Of a DNA stretch of 43,188 bases, positions 1 through 8,129 are shown one piece after another. The stretch comes from Candidatus Zixiibacteriota bacterium (lineage in GTDB: Bacteria > Zixibacteria > MSB-5A5 > WJJR01 > JAJRUJ01). The notes under the pieces were generated by a model. The model was not told the DNA's origin and ran no database searches. It saw nothing but the letters and a program-made list of their open reading frames with translations. Each line of letters starts with the position of its first letter. The first letter of the stretch is position 1. The DNA is taken from the NCBI GenBank assembly GCA_020051695.1, contig JAGVQM010000022.1, forward strand, positions 1 through 43,188, written 5' to 3'. A program made the position numbers and the translations under genes.

Positions 1-1
1 C

Positions 2-127
2 TGCCCGGCAATCAATCGCGGCGATTGGGATTGTTCCGGGAGTATCAATTTGGTCGACATCGTGCATATGGTCAGTTATATCTTTCGCTACCCGGCGCCC
101 GGGCCGTGCGATCCGTGTGCTTTGTAA
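2..127 (+). CDS. C-terminal end of a secreted dockerin-like protein (partial)
   Basis: An open frame enters from the left edge and stops at TAA 125-127. The visible 41 residues contain one EF-hand-like calcium loop of the dockerin type I pattern (Asp-Trp-Asp-Cys-Ser-Gly-Ser-Ile-Asn-Leu-Val-Asp), followed by a hydrophobic helix and a Pro/Cys-rich tail ending CDPCAL. Single dockerin-like repeats at the extreme C-terminus are common on large secreted proteins of Zixibacteria-like and other FCB bacteria, where they are thought to serve in attachment or anchoring rather than in true cellulosomes. The body of the protein lies outside the window, so its function cannot be told. The gene converges with the prolyl oligopeptidase gene. 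Confidence 0.7.
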   Translation, partial: CPAINRGDWDCSGSINLVDIVHMVSYIFRYPAPGPCDPCAL

Positions 128-191
128 ATAGTCGCGAGGGGCAGGAGCCGAGCGCAGCGACGTACTCCTGCTAATAGGTGAAGCAGAAAAA

Positions 192-249
192 GGCAGGACC
201 GCCAAAGGATCCTGCCCTACAACTGGATTCCCGCCTGCGCGGGAACGAC
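192..249. repeat. Two palindromes between convergent genes
   Basis: The first is an inverted repeat, GGCAGGA at 192-198 with TCCTGCC at 210-216. The second, at 223-249, begins CTGGATTCCCGC and ends GCGGGAACGAC. It belongs to the same family as the palindromes around the GIY-YIG gene near 26.6-27.2 kb. It sits directly after the stop codon of the prolyl oligopeptidase gene, where it may act as a terminator or RNA-stabilising hairpin, although no T-run follows. Confidence 0.6.
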
Positions 250-252
250 ATG

Positions 253-2421
253 TTATCTAGCCTGATGCTGTACGCGCAACCGATCAAATAAAAACGCATA
301 CCAGTCGGCGTCGAGGGCGATCTTGTCGTCCAGCGAACCACCGATACCGTGGCCGATACTCGCGCTCATACGTAACAGCACCGGGCCGGGATTCGTGGTC
401 GCCGCCTGTACCGCGGCGGTCATCTTGCGCGAATTGGACGGGTTCACCCGGCCGTCGTTTTCATCGGCCGTGAACAGGCAATCCGGGTAACGCACGCCGT
501 TTTTCACATTATTGTATGGCGAATAGGCGTACAGGGCCTTGAACTGTTCGGGGTCTTTCACTGTGCCGTATTCGGTCACATTAAAGGCGCCGTTGGGGTC
601 CAGCTCGACCCGCAGCATATCATAGACGCCCTTCAGGCCGACGACCGCTTTGAACAACTCCGGCCGCTGGACCAGCGTCGCGCCGACCAGCAGGCCGCCG
701 TTGCTGCCGCCCAGGATCGCCAATTTATCGGGATTGGTGTACTTTGCCTCGATCAGGTATTCCGCACAGGCAATGAAATCATCGAACACGTTCTGTTTAT
801 TGGTCAGGTATCCCGCTTTGTGCCACTCCTCACCGAATTCGCTGCCGCCGCGGGTGTTGGCTGTGGCATACACGCCGCCATGAGCAAGCCAGATACTGAG
901 CTTGCGGTCAAAGTATGGCGTCTGACTGATCCCGTATCCGCCATACCCGTACAGGATCGTGGGATTCGATCCATCGAGTCGTGTCCCTTTGCGGCGGAGA
1001 ATATTCAGGGGGATCTGCGTGCCGTCTTTGGAAGTCGCGAATTCGCGGACGACTTCGATCTCGCTGAAATCCGCCGGTGTGGTCACGGCAAACTCGGTTT
1101 GTTGCGGCTGGCCGGCCGGGTCATCAGCGTCGGGGTTATACGTGTACCATGCGGTGGGCCGGGTATAGCTGGAATTGCTGTAGAGTATGCGGTCGCCATC
1201 CAGGGCGGTCAACCCCCAGACCGAGGATACCGGGAGGATGGGGATTGTCCCTTTCTCCTCGCCGTCAAAATCGACAATCCGAATTTGTGATGGTCCGCCC
1301 ACCAGGTCCCGAACGTAGATCCGGGAACGGGCGACCGTAAAACTCTTGATCACCACGTCGCTTTGTTTGACAATGGTCGTCGCACGCGACACATCGGTTT
1401 CGCCGGCGGCAAGTCTGATAATCTTCCCTTTCGGCGCATTCATCACTGAGTACATAAACACCGAATTGTCCGGTCCGAAATGGCAAGTCGAGATCAAATC
1501 TTCATTGTGGGTGATTTGGACCCACTTTTCATCCGGCCCACGCAGGTGATGGGTAAACTCACCACCGTCACCATCGGCCACAGTCGCAAGATAATACCGG
1601 CCGTCCTCGGAGGCCTCCAGCTCGACCTCGGCGATCCGCGGAAATTCCCTGCCGACGACATACGTGTCCTCCGCAATCGGCGTTCCCAGTTTGTGATAAT
1701 AGACCTGTTGATAAAAACTCATATCTTCGGGCGCGCGTTCGCCCTCGTAGGGATACCGTGTGTAATAAAATCCGCTGCCGTCGGCCGTCCAGGCCATCCC
1801 GCCACCGGCCGTGGGGCCGTTCACCCGGGGGATCATCTCGCCGGTCTCCGTGCCGTCGGCCGCGTTGAACACATGCACCGTGCCCCACTCCGTGCCGCCG
1901 ACCGACAGCGATACCGCGATGAGCTTGCCGTCAAACGACGGCCGGTACCAGTCAACCGAAGTCAACCCTGTAGTATCATAGGCATTCAAATCGAGGATGA
2001 TCCGTTCGCTGTCACGTTTGTGCGCCGAATTCATCACCACCAATCGCGGTTGGTCGTCTTCCGGCAATGATTTCAAGGCAAACAACATTCCCGGGCGATA
2101 GGTGAAATACCAATATTCTTCCGAACCCTCGCGATAGAGTTCGTTCAGCCGTTCGACAATCGCCGCCCGCGCAGGGATTGCGTCGAGATATGATCGTGCG
2201 TAATCATTTTGCGCCTGGGCCCAGGCCTGCACCGCCGGGTCGCTGCCGTCCTCCAGCCAGCGATAGTTGTCGATGACCTCAACACCATGATAAGTATCGG
2301 TTATCGGGTTCGTCGGTGTTTGCGGAGGTTGCAGGGTTGGCGTGGCGCAGCCGGTCGTCAGGAACAGCACAATCGTGCTGAATAGGGCGATATTCACAGA
2401 TCTTCTTTCTATGGGACTCAT
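253..2421 (-). CDS. Prolyl oligopeptidase (family S9A), predicted lipoprotein
   Basis: This is a 722-residue serine peptidase that would cut short peptides after proline. The N-terminus is a lipoprotein signal: a hydrophobic stretch at about residues 9-22, then a lipobox ending Thr-Gly-Cys25, so the enzyme is probably membrane-anchored outside the cytoplasm. Residues from about 40 match the N-terminal prolyl oligopeptidase segment (TDTYHGVEVIDNYRWLED), followed by a beta-propeller-like region and a C-terminal alpha/beta-hydrolase domain. The catalytic triad is visible: Ser573 in GGSNGG, Asp656 in ENDGRVN and His691 in SIGHG. The ATG at 2421 is preceded by a strong AAGGAGG ribosome site with 6-base spacing. 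Proline dehydrogenase lies 122 bases upstream on the same strand, which suggests linked use of proline-containing peptides. Confidence 0.95.
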   Translation of the reverse strand: MSPIERRSVNIALFSTIVLFLTTGCATPTLQPPQTPTNPITDTYHGVEVIDNYRWLEDGSDPAVQAWAQAQNDYARSYLDAIPARAAIVERLNELYREGSEEYWYFTYRPGMLFALKSLPEDDQPRLVVMNSAHKRDSERIILDLNAYDTTGLTSVDWYRPSFDGKLIAVSLSVGGTEWGTVHVFNAADGTETGEMIPRVNGPTAGGGMAWTADGSGFYYTRYPYEGERAPEDMSFYQQVYYHKLGTPIAEDTYVVGREFPRIAEVELEASEDGRYYLATVADGDGGEFTHHLRGPDEKWVQITHNEDLISTCHFGPDNSVFMYSVMNAPKGKIIRLAAGETDVSRATTIVKQSDVVIKSFTVARSRIYVRDLVGGPSQIRIVDFDGEEKGTIPILPVSSVWGLTALDGDRILYSNSSYTRPTAWYTYNPDADDPAGQPQQTEFAVTTPADFSEIEVVREFATSKDGTQIPLNILRRKGTRLDGSNPTILYGYGGYGISQTPYFDRKLSIWLAHGGVYATANTRGGSEFGEEWHKAGYLTNKQNVFDDFIACAEYLIEAKYTNPDKLAILGGSNGGLLVGATLVQRPELFKAVVGLKGVYDMLRVELDPNGAFNVTEYGTVKDPEQFKALYAYSPYNNVKNGVRYPDCLFTADENDGRVNPSNSRKMTAAVQAATTNPGPVLLRMSASIGHGIGGSLDDKIALDADWYAFLFDRLRVQHQAR

Positions 2422-2543
2422 CCTGATCCTCCTTCACGCAGGTATGGTTGAGAACTCCCCGTGCCGTTGCCTCCAAGATAATCGGCCCGCGCGGCGAGTT
2501 CAAGCCATTTCGGGAAAGGTGAATGCGTAATACGGAGTCTTAT

Positions 2544-3593
2544 TTACTGTCCCACGCGAAACATGTTGCGCAGGGCCAATGCGGCGATATTGGGGTTGGC
2601 GTTCAGCCGGCGGCGGCAGTAGGCCGCCCAGTGCTTGCCGTAGGGGACATATAGCCGGACTTTAATTCCCCGCGCCACCAGATCATCCTGGAAGTTGTTC
2701 AACGGGACCCCTAACAGCATCTGGACTTCGTAATCAGCGGTGGTTTTACCCATCTTCTTCGCCATTTCCAACGCCGAGCGGACAACCTCCCGGTCGTGGG
2801 TGGCGATCGCGACATAGGACCCGTTGGCCCACATCTGCTCGAATAACTTAAGCAGATGTTTTTTCATCGTCGGTTTGTCGGTATAGGCGACTTCCGGCGG
2901 TTCGCGGTAGATGCCGATCACTCCGCGCACGTTTGGCCGCAGCTGGGCCACCGCCGCATAATCTTTCGGCGTGCGGAACAGCATCGATTGCAGGACGATC
3001 CCTGTTTTGGGGAATTTACCGATGAACCGTTGGTATGTTCGCAATGTCTCGTCAATGGTCGTATGGTCTTCCATATCATAGCGGACAAACAAATCGTATT
3101 TCGCCGCGTGGTTGAGCAGCGTTTCGACATTGCGGTCGCATAACTCCCGGTCGATCCCCTGGCCCAGTGCGGAAAGCTTGGTCGATATTGAAATATGTTC
3201 CGACCGTCCGACATCATCGATCAACCGCAGGTATTCCTCGAGCGCTTCGGCGGTCGCTTCCGGGTTTTCCACCGCCTCGCCGAGGACGTCAATTGTCGAA
3301 TGTATCCCGCGCTTATCATATAGTCTGCGGGCTACGGCCAAAGCGTCGGCACGATCGGCGCCGGCGATATACGGATGAGTAAAAAAGTGCAGGGCAAAAG
3401 TGGGGATGGCGCTGATCGCCCCCCAGCGGATGCGTTCGAATGTGGAAACCTCGCGCGAGACAGCCATGCGGTCCCACGGAGTGGAGCCGGAGCCGTCACC
3501 CGAAGGATCTGCTGTCGGCGGAGCCGACGCACAACAGGCGCGAGGTGTCTCTTTGTCGGCCTGACCGGCAGGCATGTCCCGCTCGTTTGTCAT
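2544..3593 (-). CDS. Proline dehydrogenase (monofunctional)
   Basis: FAD-dependent oxidation of L-proline to pyrroline-5-carboxylate, the first step of proline breakdown. The protein has the PRODH beta/alpha barrel: an early HFFTHPYIAG stretch, a central RYDMEDH segment and the C-terminal VRLYVPYGKHWAAY with an Arg-Arg-Arg run that supplies the carboxylate-binding arginines. The Glu that often follows (RRLxE) is Ala here. The frame is open to a GTG at 3650, but the first 19 residues look unlike the family. The ATG at 3593 has GAGG and GGGG upstream and is preferred; the true start could be further in. No pyrroline-5-carboxylate dehydrogenase is fused or adjacent. The next gene downstream is the prolyl oligopeptidase. 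Confidence 0.9.
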   Translation of the reverse strand: MTNERDMPAGQADKETPRACCASAPPTADPSGDGSGSTPWDRMAVSREVSTFERIRWGAISAIPTFALHFFTHPYIAGADRADALAVARRLYDKRGIHSTIDVLGEAVENPEATAEALEEYLRLIDDVGRSEHISISTKLSALGQGIDRELCDRNVETLLNHAAKYDLFVRYDMEDHTTIDETLRTYQRFIGKFPKTGIVLQSMLFRTPKDYAAVAQLRPNVRGVIGIYREPPEVAYTDKPTMKKHLLKLFEQMWANGSYVAIATHDREVVRSALEMAKKMGKTTADYEVQMLLGVPLNNFQDDLVARGIKVRLYVPYGKHWAAYCRRRLNANPNIAALALRNMFRVGQ

Positions 3594-3718
3594 CCCCGGC
3601 TGATTCCTCATCCCGGAAAATATCGAGCCAAATATACAATACTGTTTCACGGCATGGGTAGCGGTTTGATGAAGGTGTTGTCAGAATAAGTGCCGGCCGG
3701 GGAATTTCCCGGTTCAAG

Positions 3719-3746
3719 CAAAAAAAAGGCCGGGTAAGCCCCGGCC
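3719..3746 (-). terminator. Intrinsic terminator after the winged-helix gene
   Basis: Read on the minus strand this is GGCCGGG, a short loop, CCCGGCC, then a run of Ts. It lies just after the stop codon at 3769 and ends the leftward uroporphyrinogen-decarboxylase/GAF/winged-helix transcript before proline dehydrogenase. Confidence 0.85.
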
Positions 3747-3768
3747 TGAGTTCACATGTCGATGGCAA

Positions 3769-3972
3769 TCAATTGCCGTTAAGGGCGACTGTCAGCGTGT
3801 TCCGATCCCTGGACAATTTGATTTTGCCTTCCCGGGCCAGCCAGCCGACTGCCATCGCGACCAGTACATCATTCTGGTTGACTTCTTTTTTCAGCCGGCT
3901 CATGCTTAACTGGCCTTTCGCAGTCAACTTTTGATATACATCGCCCGCTGTCAATCCCACTTCATTATTCAT
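3769..3972 (-). CDS. Small winged helix-turn-helix protein
   Basis: A 67-residue protein beginning MNNEVGLTAGDVYQKL. It matches in layout the small winged-helix family of DUF2582 type found across Bacteroidetes-like and other anaerobes (pattern: xGxxAGxVxxxLxxxG, basic helix, LVAMAVGWLAREGKI). It probably binds DNA, but its target and role are unknown. The frame is open to 4026, but a near-perfect GGAGGG ribosome site sits 5 bases before the ATG at 3972, which fixes the start. It is the last gene before a strong terminator and lies 75 bases downstream of the GAF gene. Confidence 0.8.
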   Translation of the reverse strand: MNNEVGLTAGDVYQKLTAKGQLSMSRLKKEVNQNDVLVAMAVGWLAREGKIKLSRDRNTLTVALNGN

Positions 3973-4047
3973 AAAACCCTCCATGACCGAATTATTATAC
4001 GTACGAAGCAGCGGTCCGTGCTTCATATATTTTCCTGTTTCGGCCGG

Positions 4048-4521
4048 TTATTTCGGTGAATTAAGTCGTTGCCCCAATTCGGCAGCAATATCTTCAAGTA
4101 AACCGCTGTCGGCAGCGGTAAAGGCGTCCGGCATAAATGAATCCACGTCGATTTCGCCGAGACATGCCACTCCATCCATAATAGGGACAACAAGTTCCGA
4201 TTTCGTTTTGATACTGCAGGCCAGATAGCGTGGGTCGGCATTGACATCAGGGACAACAATTGTCGTTTTGGTTGCTGCTGCTGCGCCACAGATGCCCTGG
4301 CCGAGCGGAATTCGAGTATGCGGACTGGGGTCACCCCGAAACGGCCCCAAGACCAAAGTGTCGCCTTTCACCAGGTAGATCCCCACCCAATTAAAATGCG
4401 GCAGCCGTCGAGCGAGTTCGACGACGACCGACTCCATGGCCCTTGCTGTTGTATCCGCGGCTTTGACAGCGCGCAGGATATCATCTTTAATCACTTGATA
4501 TTCAATTAATTGTCCGGTCAT
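4048..4521 (-). CDS. GAF-domain protein, free methionine-R-sulfoxide reductase-like
   Basis: The whole 157-residue protein is one GAF domain. The segments NWVGIYL (44-50), LGPFRGDP (58-65), GQGICGAAA (74-82), ACS (101-103) and LGEIDVDS (121-128) match fRMsr (MsrC) proteins, which reduce free methionine-R-sulfoxide. The catalytic-type cysteine is present as Cys102 and a second as Cys78. The first of the three cysteines known in the E. coli enzyme is replaced (His-Thr at about 68-69), so recycling of the active-site cysteine must differ if the enzyme works. It may instead be a small-molecule sensor of the same fold. It starts 11 bases after the stop of the URO-D family gene and is very likely co-transcribed with it. 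Confidence 0.8.
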   Translation of the reverse strand: MTGQLIEYQVIKDDILRAVKAADTTARAMESVVVELARRLPHFNWVGIYLVKGDTLVLGPFRGDPSPHTRIPLGQGICGAAAATKTTIVVPDVNADPRYLACSIKTKSELVVPIMDGVACLGEIDVDSFMPDAFTAADSGLLEDIAAELGQRLNSPK

Positions 4522-4532
4522 GGTGGTCTCGA

Positions 4533-5546
4533 TTATCGTCGTTTGGCGGCGTCATTTACAGCGTTTTTCACAATTTCGAGTCGTTCCAACGGGACGCTTA
4601 CCGGCACCGCGCATCCCGGGCCGACCGCAAACGGCAAATCGGCGTGCGCCTCAACCAGCTTCCTGGTTTTATTCGCCAGCGCCGCGGGTTCCAACTCCAT
4701 GAGATCCTGATAGCGGTCCAATCCCCCCATAATCGGTTTCCGGAGCATCGCGTGTCCCTCACGCAACGCGGGATTGGTCGGATCGGCCGCATCCCAGTTG
4801 ACAACCTCGGCCGGATAATCGCCGAATTTTCCCAGAAAATTGTTCGAACCGCACACATGGAGCACGCTCAGCGAGGCATTTCCCTTCATTTCGGCCAGGA
4901 CCCGCAAATCATACGGCCGCCCGAACTGCTCATAGTGCTCCCAGCGGACTACATCGCTGGAGGCCCATTCGGTGGTGGCCAAGAACAAACCATCGGCGCC
5001 CGCATTGAGAAACTCTGTGGCCAGTGCCGAAAAAGTAACGGTAATATTTTCCAATGCCGCGTGGATATCACGCGGCGACTCGGCCATCAGACGTACCAAC
5101 AGTCCCTCATCCGGCACCAAGTCACCCAGGACCGACAAGGGCGAAAACACGGTCATCAGCACCGGCAACGGCCGGGGCAGCGCTTTGCGAATCGCCGCCA
5201 CCACCTGCAATTGCGCCGCGAATTCGCGATCTGAACTCGGCAAGACCTTTACCGCGGCCAAATCCTCCGCCTGATGAACCGGCCAGGAGACTATTTTCGG
5301 CTTGTCCAACGGCGTTTTGCCGCGCTCTACTGTAACACCCCACGGTTCAACGTGATAACTTGCTTTTGCATTGATTTTCACCATATCCCAATTAAAGCGG
5401 CGTTGGAAGCCGACCATGGCCTCAGCGAACGTGTCCGGCGAATTCTCGGCCTCATAGAAATGACGCCAGAACGACATCGGCGGCCGGTCGGGCCGGTCAC
5501 CGGCCAGCACCGCTTGCCAGCGTTCATGTGCATTCAATCGTTCCAT
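4533..5546 (-). CDS. Uroporphyrinogen decarboxylase family protein
   Basis: A 337-residue TIM-barrel protein of the URO-D superfamily, starting MERLNAHERWQAVLAGDRPDRPP, the usual family opening. A later segment reads AGADGLFLATTEWAS, then a HVCGSN segment and a GLDRY segment in the C-terminal half. It lacks context for haem synthesis. Many such paralogues are corrinoid-linked methyltransferases or unassigned enzymes rather than true HemE, and the substrate cannot be read from the sequence. The frame is open to an ATG at 5600, but that codon has no ribosome site and would overlap the -10 region of a plausible promoter. The ATG at 5546 follows a GCGGA and is preferred. Confidence 0.75.
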   Translation of the reverse strand: MERLNAHERWQAVLAGDRPDRPPMSFWRHFYEAENSPDTFAEAMVGFQRRFNWDMVKINAKASYHVEPWGVTVERGKTPLDKPKIVSWPVHQAEDLAAVKVLPSSDREFAAQLQVVAAIRKALPRPLPVLMTVFSPLSVLGDLVPDEGLLVRLMAESPRDIHAALENITVTFSALATEFLNAGADGLFLATTEWASSDVVRWEHYEQFGRPYDLRVLAEMKGNASLSVLHVCGSNNFLGKFGDYPAEVVNWDAADPTNPALREGHAMLRKPIMGGLDRYQDLMELEPAALANKTRKLVEAHADLPFAVGPGCAVPVSVPLERLEIVKNAVNDAAKRR

Positions 5547-5599
5547 TTTCCGCCGCTTTCGACCGGGCACGACCCATCCGGTTTTTCCCACTCTATCCA

Positions 5600-5627
5600 T
5601 GTTTACTGATTATCCGGGTTTTGTCAA
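5600..5627 (-). promoter_or_regulatory. Possible promoter for the URO-D family/GAF/winged-helix operon
   Basis: On the minus strand, a perfect TTGACA (5627-5622) is followed after 16 bases by TAAACA (5605-5600). The -35 is strong and the -10 is weak. Position and direction fit the leftward operon that starts at 5546. Confidence 0.4.
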
Positions 5628-6246
5628 CCCCGACTTTTTTGTCATCTCATTCAGGATATATCATTTCGTTAAGAGAGTATGAAAAACACACAATAAATAA
5701 ATCAGGCGCCGGAACGTGTTTTGTCAGCCGCTTGGTGAAATTACCTAAAATATTGTTTTTCAATTTCTTGCGACCAGCCATTTGTTTTTGCCGCAAAGAT
5801 ATGCGTCCTCTGGTCAGGTCGGACCGTCGAAACTCTTGACAAAAAAATCACGACCAATGACATCTCGTGCTGAATCTCAATCCATAAAATACGACCTCCT
5901 CGAGCCGTCGTATCGTCGGCCGACCGGGTAATTTGTTGTCATTTAACCGGGTAGAGCATCAAGTCTGTTAACTACTAATATTGTATCCAAATGATATATT
6001 TCAACTAACTGCATTTAATTAAAGTTGATTGTTAAGTTTGCCTTATCTTTGGCTGTTTTGTCAAAATGCTGGACAATAATATCCTGATTAAAGCCGGAGT
6101 GTCCTCGGACAGTCGAGAGATTGTATAGTGCAAGTCATTGTTAATCAATTTAATATCTCGATTTTTTGGAAAATATCCTGATATGTTTTGTCCCGGTATG
6201 CCCTTTGCTGATGTGATCTTCAGAAAGGAAATTATTGGGGGTACCT
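5628..6246. other. AT-rich intergenic region without a convincing gene
   Basis: About 620 bases, clearly AT-richer than the flanks, between two divergent genes. The only frames are short and start in the flanking gene. It holds A/T tracts and several TTGTCA/TAATAT-like boxes near 6055-6080 that may drive the PEP-CTERM gene, but no single promoter can be named. No tRNA or clear hairpin is seen. It may be a remnant of older inserted DNA. Confidence 0.5.
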
Positions 6247-7050
6247 ATGAGAAAGACGCCTATCATCGTGATGCTGATCCTGGGACTGACACTGACCAGC
6301 ACTTCAGCGTTCGGTTTTGTCTTCAACTACTATCCCGATTTCGGGACTTCAGTCTTTGACGAAAACAATAATGCCAGCCCGGTTACCTATCCGCTGATCG
6401 GCAACCTGCCGTCCCCGGGTCCCTTTGGCATGGGGGGCGAGGCATTTGACGAAGAAGGTTTATTTATCGCCGAGAAAAACGGCATGTTGTACGGTGCGTT
6501 GGCCAATTCGTTCGGCGCCAGTGTGTATTCCACCGATTGGAATCAGACGTACGAGACCGGTCACCTGTTTTTCGGGTTCAACGGAGCATACGATCAATAT
6601 TGCATCGACCTGGGTACGGGTAATCTGTACGCGGTCGGCGGCTGGTCGCCTATCCTGAACCTGCCGGGGACCTACTACAACAATTTGACCATCCGCAACA
6701 AAGTGGGTGCATATCGGATGACCCAGGGGTCGCTGATCGGGTCATTGTCTGATTTCATGATGACCCATCTGACCAATTACGAAGGTATTATCGACGGCGG
6801 CCAACCGTTAAGCCCGTTTGGCAACCGTGATACATATGTCTATGAATGGGCCATCGATATGTCCCTGTTTAACAGCGCAAAACTCAGTGAACCGCTGGCT
6901 TCGGTGAAATTCCATCATACTCTGGCCTGTGGGAACGACCTGATCGAGCGTGAGTACGATTTCGGCGCTATTCCGGAGCCGGCCACTTTGGTCCTTTTGG
7001 GTACCGGACTGATCGGCGCGGGCATGTTGCGCCGACGCATAAAAAAGTGA
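6247..7050 (+). CDS. PEP-CTERM sorting-domain surface protein
   Basis: A 267-residue exported protein. It has an N-terminal signal peptide (RKTP, hydrophobic core, SAFG) and the C-terminal tripartite PEP-CTERM sorting signal: IPEPATLVLLG, a hydrophobic helix, then RRRIKK. This tag is cut and processed by an exosortase, which must be encoded elsewhere. The middle (residues about 25-240) is rich in aromatic residues, Gly and Asn, and resembles no enzyme I know. The ATG at 6247 follows a GGGGG ribosome site by 5 bases; an upstream TTG in frame at 6235 is less likely. A strong terminator follows, so the gene is a single-gene unit. It is probably a matrix or cell-surface protein. Confidence 0.85.
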   Translation: MRKTPIIVMLILGLTLTSTSAFGFVFNYYPDFGTSVFDENNNASPVTYPLIGNLPSPGPFGMGGEAFDEEGLFIAEKNGMLYGALANSFGASVYSTDWNQTYETGHLFFGFNGAYDQYCIDLGTGNLYAVGGWSPILNLPGTYYNNLTIRNKVGAYRMTQGSLIGSLSDFMMTHLTNYEGIIDGGQPLSPFGNRDTYVYEWAIDMSLFNSAKLSEPLASVKFHHTLACGNDLIEREYDFGAIPEPATLVLLGTGLIGAGMLRRRIKK

Positions 7051-7075
7051 AAGCACTGACCAGAGAGCTATACTG

Positions 7076-7104
7076 AAACGCCCCGGGTTTTTGCCGGGGC
7101 GTTT
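7076..7104 (+). terminator. Intrinsic terminator after the PEP-CTERM gene
   Basis: A perfect 11-base inverted repeat, AAACGCCCCGG at 7076-7086 and CCGGGGCGTTT at 7094-7104, with a T-rich loop and CTTCG after it. It lies 26 bases after the stop codon. Confidence 0.85.
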
Positions 7105-7329
7105 CTTCGTTTGTCAGAATCCCCATCTAAATTGCCGAACCAATCGGTACATATCCTGTGTGGAAAAGTGCAAAAAACCACTCAAGCTTACCAGGTTTAT
7201 CCCGCTTGTCACAATAACCAGCGAATTATCATACAGTTATCGCAATCATCGCATTTCAGGCACGGTCATTGCCTTATGCTTCACCGGTGGACAAAAGGAG
7301 AATGTAAACCATCAACAGGAAGGATTAAC

Positions 7330-7710
7330 ATGACACGGAAAATGTTGATCACCGCAGTCGTCGTGTTCGCCATCACGACGCTGCTGAGTTCCCTGGCGCT
7401 GGCCGGGAACGGCGTGCAAAAAGGCAAACAAACCACCACTGCCACCGGTGATCGTGTGTGTCCAAACGGCAATGTCCCGCAAGGCGGTCAGGGGAAGGGG
7501 AACGGTTATGGCCCGGCCGACGGCACCGGCAACGGTGGCAACGGTCCCAAAGACGGTACCGGCTATGGCCCGGGATCCAAAAGTGACAGCACCGGTACGG
7601 GGATTTGTGACGGCACCGGCCCGAAAGGCAAAGTCAACAAAGGTTTGTCCACTACCCCCACAATAAAGAAGAATGGGCAGGGAAAGGGCCGCAGAGGCAC
7701 CGTCAGGTGA
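7330..7710 (+). CDS. Secreted glycine-rich DGTG-repeat protein
   Basis: A 126-residue protein with a signal peptide (basic start, hydrophobic core, cleavage after SLALA at about residue 26). The mature part is low in complexity and built on repeated units of the form GNGxGPxDGTG: GPADGTGNGG, GPKDGTGYGP and CDGTGPKG, with two cysteines and a basic tail (GKGRRGTVR). Similar short Gly/Asp/Thr-rich secreted proteins occur in other anaerobes, without a known role. Asp in a Gly-rich turn could bind calcium or another metal. The ATG at 7330 has an AGGAAGGA ribosome site. The frame continues upstream to 7111 but without coding character. Confidence 0.7.
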   Translation: MTRKMLITAVVVFAITTLLSSLALAGNGVQKGKQTTTATGDRVCPNGNVPQGGQGKGNGYGPADGTGNGGNGPKDGTGYGPGSKSDSTGTGICDGTGPKGKVNKGLSTTPTIKKNGQGKGRRGTVR

Positions 7711-7778
7711 TCCGGAGCATTGACGACCCCGCTTTCCGGTCGAAAACCGCGGCCGAATGCGGCAGTCCATATGCGATG

Positions 7779-7813
7779 CAAGACCCCGCAGGAGCTCAGC
7801 CTGCGGGGTCTTG
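7779..7813 (+). terminator. Intrinsic terminator after the DGTG-repeat gene
   Basis: A perfect 13-base stem, CAAGACCCCGCAG at 7779-7791 and CTGCGGGGTCTTG at 7801-7813, with a 9-base loop. The T-run after it is short (the right arm ends in TTG, then T), so it may act in part as an RNA-stabilising hairpin. Confidence 0.75.
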
Positions 7814-8129
7814 TCACTTATGTTACGGTTAAACTTATTCCCGCCCCCCGCAGAGCAGCCGAAGTCGAATGCGGCAAGTTTTTTATAACGGCATCGTCTT
7901 TATGGCTCGCCTTATTGAAAGAGGTATCCGACGAATGGCAAACACGACCACAATCTGAACCTCACAATACTATCTAACTAAAACACAATACGTTACGTCG
8001 ACTCCACGGCATTTTAATTTTTCTCGTGAAAATAATTTCATATGGAATATCATCGGCAGCCGTTTGTATACTGAAGTAAGCAGGTTCGGGGACTGTAATG
8101 GATGCAGTTCAAACCCGGGAGACAAGGTC
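7814..8129. other. Intergenic stretch without a recognisable gene
   Basis: About 315 bases between a terminator and the next lipoprotein gene. The lipoprotein frame extends back to 8064, but only the ATG at 8130 gives a proper signal peptide. An AT-rich patch near 7970-8070 is the likely promoter area; I cannot assign exact boxes. Confidence 0.4.

Noticed and set aside
5528-5839. 103-codon plus-strand frame in the AT-rich gap
   Set aside because: It starts inside the antisense of the URO-D family gene, has no ribosome site and no recognisable protein features.
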